DNA from: Phocaeicola sartorii JCM 17136 = DSM 21941
GTDB lineage: Bacteria > Bacteroidota > Bacteroidia > Bacteroidales > Bacteroidaceae
DNA length: 38,634 bases
Direction: 5' to 3'
Assembly (NCBI RefSeq): GCF_000614185.1
Contig: NZ_BAKM01000039.1
Span: forward strand, 1 to 38,634
This document shows positions 35,852 through 38,634 of this stretch, piece by piece. The position numbers were made by a program, and so were the translations under genes. Within the stretch, counting starts at the first letter, position 1; every line of letters starts with the position of its first letter. The notes beneath the pieces are model-generated. The model had not been told where the DNA came from. It did no database searches and saw only the letters and a program-made list of their open reading frames with translations.

Positions 35852-35868
35852 GTTTGTATAATATAAAC
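35852..35868. promoter_or_regulatory. GTTT(G)TATAATATAAAC motif in the mdh leader
   Basis: Shares 12 consecutive bases (TATAATATAAAC) with the palindrome in the promoter at 37280-37310. It lies between the mdh promoter and the mdh start, and could be a second binding site for the winged-helix regulator encoded nearby. Confidence 0.35.
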
Positions 35869-35903
35869 GCTTTTGTGGGAGAGGATGTTCTCTCTTCCGG
35901 CTA

Positions 35904-35930
35904 CAAATTTACAAAACCTTTTATAAAGGT
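35904..35930 (-). promoter_or_regulatory. mdh promoter with a palindrome at the -33 side
   Basis: The minus strand reads TAAATTTG (35904-35911), a good -7 box about 70 bases before mdh. A palindrome ACCTTT-TAT-AAAGGT (35916-35930) lies just upstream, over the position of the -33 region. Confidence 0.55.
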
Positions 35931-36016
35931 GCTTATTCTAAAAAATTATATGGGATAATAGAAAGTTATCCCGTATAATCATCTTAGGATGGTGACTTTC
36001 AGAATGATTGTCGTAC

Positions 36017-36301
36017 TTATTTGTTTATATAACTTTTTAACGCATCTACATATTCTTCAAAGGCTTCAAGCCCTTTTCGTGTAATCTTACAAATGGTACA
36101 AGGCATCTTTCCCTTGAAAGTTTTGATGACTTCTACATATTCAGCCTTGTTCAGCTTGTCTATTTGCACACTCAGATTACCAGCCGTCGCTCCTGTCTGT
36201 TGTTTCAGATAGCTGAACTCGGCTTCTTCCACTGAAACCAGTATGGACATCACGGCAAGTCTCAGTTCGGAATGTAGTAATGGATTCAATTCTTTGAACA
36301 T
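36017..36301 (-). CDS. Winged-helix transcriptional regulator
   Basis: A 94-aa protein from MFKELNPLLHSEL. The open frame extends 13 codons further up but into the preceding gene's end. LRLAVMSILVSVEEAEFSYLKQQTGATAGNLSVQIDKLNKAEYV is a MarR/PF13601-type winged helix, with the recognition helix at AGNLSVQIDKL. TICKITRKGLEAFEEYV is the wing and dimer helix. It starts 10 bases after the membrane-protein gene; this small-regulator/membrane-protein pair is frequent in Bacteroidetes, and autoregulation is likely. Confidence 0.85.
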   Translation of the reverse strand: MFKELNPLLHSELRLAVMSILVSVEEAEFSYLKQQTGATAGNLSVQIDKLNKAEYVEVIKTFKGKMPCTICKITRKGLEAFEEYVDALKSYINK

Positions 36302-36311
36302 AGGCGCAAAG

Positions 36312-36899
36312 TTACGATTTTTTTTGTTTACGGGCAGCATGATTCAGCACATGTCCCGGAATAACCATCATGAAAATAAAGGCGGGTGCGAATATCAATA
36401 TCTGATTGAAACCTTGATAGAAAAGGCATCCGACGGAACTTAATGCTCCTAATGTGCCACAAATGATCACGGTTTTATAACCGATCACTAGTCCTGTAAG
36501 TGCGGTGCCCATGCCCATCAGCAGGAGGACAATGAACAGGATAGGAAGTTGCCAGAAAAACATGGCGAGCAGAGATATCAGAAAGCCGGTTATACCGAAT
36601 ACTGTCCAAATATGATTGATAACTTTGTCCAGATGAGTCTTGACAGCAGGCTGCTGATTGCGTACTGACAGGTAAGTACCTGTTCCTGCAATGACGGGGA
36701 GTAAGAACCATAGGTATTGCCAATGATAATCCCGGGTGGTTACTACCAGAGACCAGACCAGCAGGCTGATAAGGGTGGTGGTATATCCCCATAAGAGGAA
36801 CGGCATGCCACAATTGGTTTCCAGTCTGTTTTTGGTATTCTGAATCATTTGAGTGATGAGTTCTAAACTCTCTTTCTCATTCAATTTTCTTTCTTCCAT
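36312..36899 (-). CDS. Hypothetical membrane protein paired with the regulator
   Basis: A 195-aa protein from MEERKLNEKESLELI, preferred over a start 12 codons upstream (MNQSQTKKEG) because homologous soluble N-termini begin this way; the upstream start cannot be excluded. An acidic helix precedes five or six membrane segments (LLWGYTTTLISLLVWSLVV, YLWFLLPVIAGTGTYL, VFGITGFLISLLAMFFW, LPILFIVLLLMGMGTALTG, FAPAFIFMMVIPGHVL). The function is unknown. Confidence 0.75.
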   Translation of the reverse strand: MEERKLNEKESLELITQMIQNTKNRLETNCGMPFLLWGYTTTLISLLVWSLVVTTRDYHWQYLWFLLPVIAGTGTYLSVRNQQPAVKTHLDKVINHIWTVFGITGFLISLLAMFFWQLPILFIVLLLMGMGTALTGLVIGYKTVIICGTLGALSSVGCLFYQGFNQILIFAPAFIFMMVIPGHVLNHAARKQKKS

Positions 36900-36962
36900 A
36901 ATGTTTCCTTCTTTTTTTGTTTGTGATTGATTCATATTTAATGCTTCTCTTTATGGCTGTCA

Positions 36963-37225
36963 TCAGCAGGCTCTCTTGGCCACTTCTTTGATTTGTACAG
37001 TGGTTGTTTTGTTTGTAATCCTTGCCATATCTCCTTTCATGGATTTGGGATTCTGCAACTCTCCTACGCCTATCATAAGATTTCCCTTGTTTCCCTTAAT
37101 ACTTTTTATGGTGATAGTAAGGTCAGCGGTTTGTGCCATATTTGCAATGGTAAATGCTAGGATAGCTAGTGTGGCGCATGCAAGATGGTGGCACGTTTCT
37201 TGTAAAATGCTGTGTTTGTTTTCAT
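36963..37225 (-). pseudogene. Truncated DUF2141-like exported protein, frameshifted
   Basis: The start MKTNTAFYKKRATILHA and the continuation ATLAILAFTIANMAQTADLTIT join if one base is restored near 37174-37178. That gives 87 aa with a signal peptide. ADLTITIKSIKGNKGNLMIGV resembles the first strands of DUF2141, but the protein ends at VAKRAC, about half the usual length. It is the first gene behind a good promoter and precedes the membrane-protein/regulator pair. Confidence 0.55.
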
Positions 37226-37279
37226 GGCTCTGATGTTTATTGATTGAATGACAAAAGTTTATTTTGTCTAATTACTTTG

Positions 37280-37310
37280 CAAATATAATGTAGTTTATAA
37301 TATAAACCAA
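37280..37310 (-). promoter_or_regulatory. Promoter of the membrane-protein/regulator operon with internal palindrome
   Basis: The minus strand has TTG (37308-37310), 20 bases, then TATATTTG (37280-37287), a near-ideal Bacteroides promoter. A perfect palindrome GTTTATA-A-TATAAAC (37293-37307) fills the spacer, the ideal place for a repressor such as the winged-helix protein at 36017. Confidence 0.65.
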
Positions 37311-37510
37311 TTATTATAGAACTTTTTTTTAAGCCAAACTTTGCTTTTCTTTGCGCCTGTTACCGATTTATTATAAGTAATAAAGATCAAATGTGTATAT
37401 GCGGTAGAAGACTACGGGGAAGATATGTAATCTTCTTTACGGGTTTTATATACAAACTTTTATTGGCATGTACTTGAACAAGGAAATTCTTCTCTGTTTT
37501 TTCCCTTCCA

Positions 37511-37648
37511 AGAGTTTTGCAAAAGTGCTACCACTGCCACCACCCTTTCTACTGAAACCACGATGGACAGGGTGTTTCAAGGGGTGGTGGCAGTACCTTT
37601 TTTTACGCGGTAAAAAGGGATACTGCCACCACTTTTCTTCGTTTTTTT
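37511..37648 (+). repeat. Hairpin-rich repeat element, copy A
   Basis: Begins AGAGTTTTGCAAAAGTGCT. It holds three alternating arms: CTGCCACCACCC (37534-37545), GGGGTGGTGGCAG (37581-37593) and CTGCCACCAC (37623-37632). The middle arm can therefore pair with either outer arm. Copy B at 38104-38240 is the same element inverted. Confidence 0.85.
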
Positions 37649-37861
37649 CGGATGCCCGATGCTTTCCGGCTGTTTTTTTTTCGGGGCTGGTGTCCGGAGC
37701 TGGTGATGCGTACGGTCCGCCTTGTTCATCTTGAAAGAGTCAACTGATATCATAACTAAGTATTAACTCCGTCAACCATCCTTACAAGTAAGATGAAGGA
37801 GTAGTCAGCCTGAAGCGTTAAACTACAAATGAATGAGCATACGGACAAGGAGTTTCAAGCG

Positions 37862-38037
37862 GTTCCGTCCGGCTGAAACTTTAGTTCCATCCGGTTGAAA
37901 CTACAGTTCCGTCCGGCTGTAACTTTAGTTCCGTCAAGATGTAACCAGAGTTCCATTGAATTGTTACTGTGGTTTTGACTGATTGCAACCGTGTTTTTGT
38001 CTGTATGCAACCGTAGTTCTGTCTGTCCGTACCCGTC
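37862..38037. repeat. 22-bp tandem repeat, eight units
   Basis: Units start at 37862, 37884, 37906, 37928, 37950, 37972, 37994 and 38016. The best units read GTTCCGTCCGGCTGAAACTT; units decay progressively to the right. The period is not a multiple of three, which argues against coding. Confidence 0.85.
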
Positions 38038-38103
38038 TCCTTTTCCCTGTGTTTGGTCCTCCTCCTCCTCCTGTTTTTCCCCCTCCACCGGTCGTTCCGG
38101 GGT

Positions 38104-38240
38104 AAAAAACAGGTGAAAGTGGTGGCAGCAGCCCTTTTTGCCACCTAAAAAAAGGTGCTGCCACCACCCCTTGAAACGCCCTGTCCATCGTGGTTTCAGA
38201 GGGTTGGGTGGTGGCAGTGGCAGCACTTTTGCAAAACTCT
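38104..38240 (-). repeat. Hairpin-rich repeat element, copy B (inverted)
   Basis: Read on the minus strand it begins AGAGTTTTGCAAAAGTGCT at 38240 and follows copy A with a minority of differences, including GAAACCACGATGGACAGGG and GTTTCAAGGGGTGGTGGCAG. The A/B pair could form a ~730-base inverted structure enclosing the 22-bp array. Confidence 0.85.
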
Positions 38241-38364
38241 GTTGCAGGTGTTTTGTGTGAATCGTCCGGGTGTGCACGGAATTCTCCGGATATGTATGTG
38301 AAATGCCCTTTCCTTTCCGGCCCGGACGTTCTTGTCCTTTCGGAAAAGGATGAGGCCGTTCTCC

Positions 38365-38435
38365 AAAAAGATGACGGTCTTTAATAAAAAGATGATGGCC
38401 TTTTTTTAAAAGATGCCGGTCTTTTTAAAAAAGGT
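38365..38435. repeat. Degenerate ~21-bp tandem repeat
   Basis: Successive units are built on AAAAAGATGACGGTCTTT, AAAAAGATGATGGCCTTT and AAAAGATGCCGGTCTTT. Each can form a small A/T-flanked hairpin. Confidence 0.55.
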
Positions 38436-38465
38436 CCTGATGTTTTTTGCCGTTGCCGTAATCCG

Positions 38466-38530
38466 CTTCCTTTCCCATTCCCGCCCATTCCTTTCTCATT
38501 CCTTTCCCATTCTTTCCCTTTTTCTCTTCC
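38466..38530. repeat. Pyrimidine-rich simple repeat
   Basis: A run of CCATTCCTTT and CCCATTC variants on the plus strand with almost no purines except A. Low complexity; no gene. Confidence 0.6.
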
Positions 38531-38634
38531 CATATACGCACCTGCACGCCCGTGTGCGAATATTATAATGTGTATCTGTTTTCCCTCCTCCGGACGTCAC
38601 CATAAAAATATGTTCTGTAATACAACTGTAAACC

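Larger units (their letters stand above)
37311..38634. other. Long non-coding, repeat-rich region
   Basis: About 1.3 kb without a convincing gene. It contains two inverted copies of a ~137-bp hairpin element, a 22-bp tandem array, a ~21-bp degenerate array and a pyrimidine-rich tract. Open frames here (for example 37468-37734 and 37855-38277) encode proline/tryptophan-rich text that merely translates the repeats. Confidence 0.7.

Noticed and set aside
37468..38277. Frames 37468-37734 (+) and 37855-38277 (-) with similar proline/tryptophan-rich proteins
   Set aside because: Their similarity is the translated 137-bp repeat; the rest of each frame is unrelated, and the 22-bp array shifts frame.

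Overview
The window looks like a Bacteroidales gut commensal chromosome, Bacteroides/Phocaeicola type. The evidence is the TAnnTTTG -7 promoter boxes in front of many genes, the pdxJ-exbB-exbD-tonB cluster, a DoxX/BT_3928-type gene next to tpiA, DUF1599, and Bacteroides-style lipoproteins. The genus is an inference from gene content. No tRNA, rRNA or CRISPR array was seen.

Layout. 1-1112: the end of an IS66-family transposase, its right terminus, and gene-poor DNA with a large imperfect palindrome. 1113-9136: an AT-rich, all-minus block. Its core is a compact five-gene operon (SAM methyltransferase, small SF1 helicase, 729-aa protein of unknown family, DUF1848 iron-sulfur-type protein, WYL/CFI-box protein), followed by an AlbA_2-type ATP-binding protein and an XRE regulator. 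This is the best candidate here for an undescribed, possibly anti-phage, system. 9287-10062: a decayed mobilization-type gene. 10199-12556: small accessory genes (zinc-ribbon membrane protein, DUF3795, DJ-1/PfpI). 12593-13904: a PagL-like outer-membrane acyl hydrolase. 14074-18631: a 4-kb cassette (O-antigen-ligase-like protein, TlpA-type thioredoxin, fulvocin C-related cysteine-rich lipoprotein, DUF1573) lying between two copies of the nadK 3' end.

18370-36340 is mostly core: nadK; pdxJ with an ExbB/ExbD/TonB energy-transduction set; a DJ-1 family gene, ispD and recG; ndk and an M23/LysM endopeptidase; DUF1599, DoxX-like and tpiA; a SPOR protein and folE; dnaG; mdh. One AT-rich insert (25508-27110: beta-propeller lipoprotein plus thioredoxin-like lipoprotein) sits between recG and ndk. 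36017-37225 holds a winged-helix regulator, a membrane protein and a truncated DUF2141-like gene. 37226-38634 is repeat DNA: a ~137-bp element present twice in inverted orientation, a 22-bp tandem array, and simple repeats.

A warning that changes the annotation: I count about 14 single-base frame breaks, mostly in short homopolymers, including in recG, exbB and the gene before folE. Restoring one base in each case gives a full-length protein of normal size and, in several, a missing signal peptide or zinc motif. I read most of these as assembly or sequencing indels, and I give the repaired gene spans.
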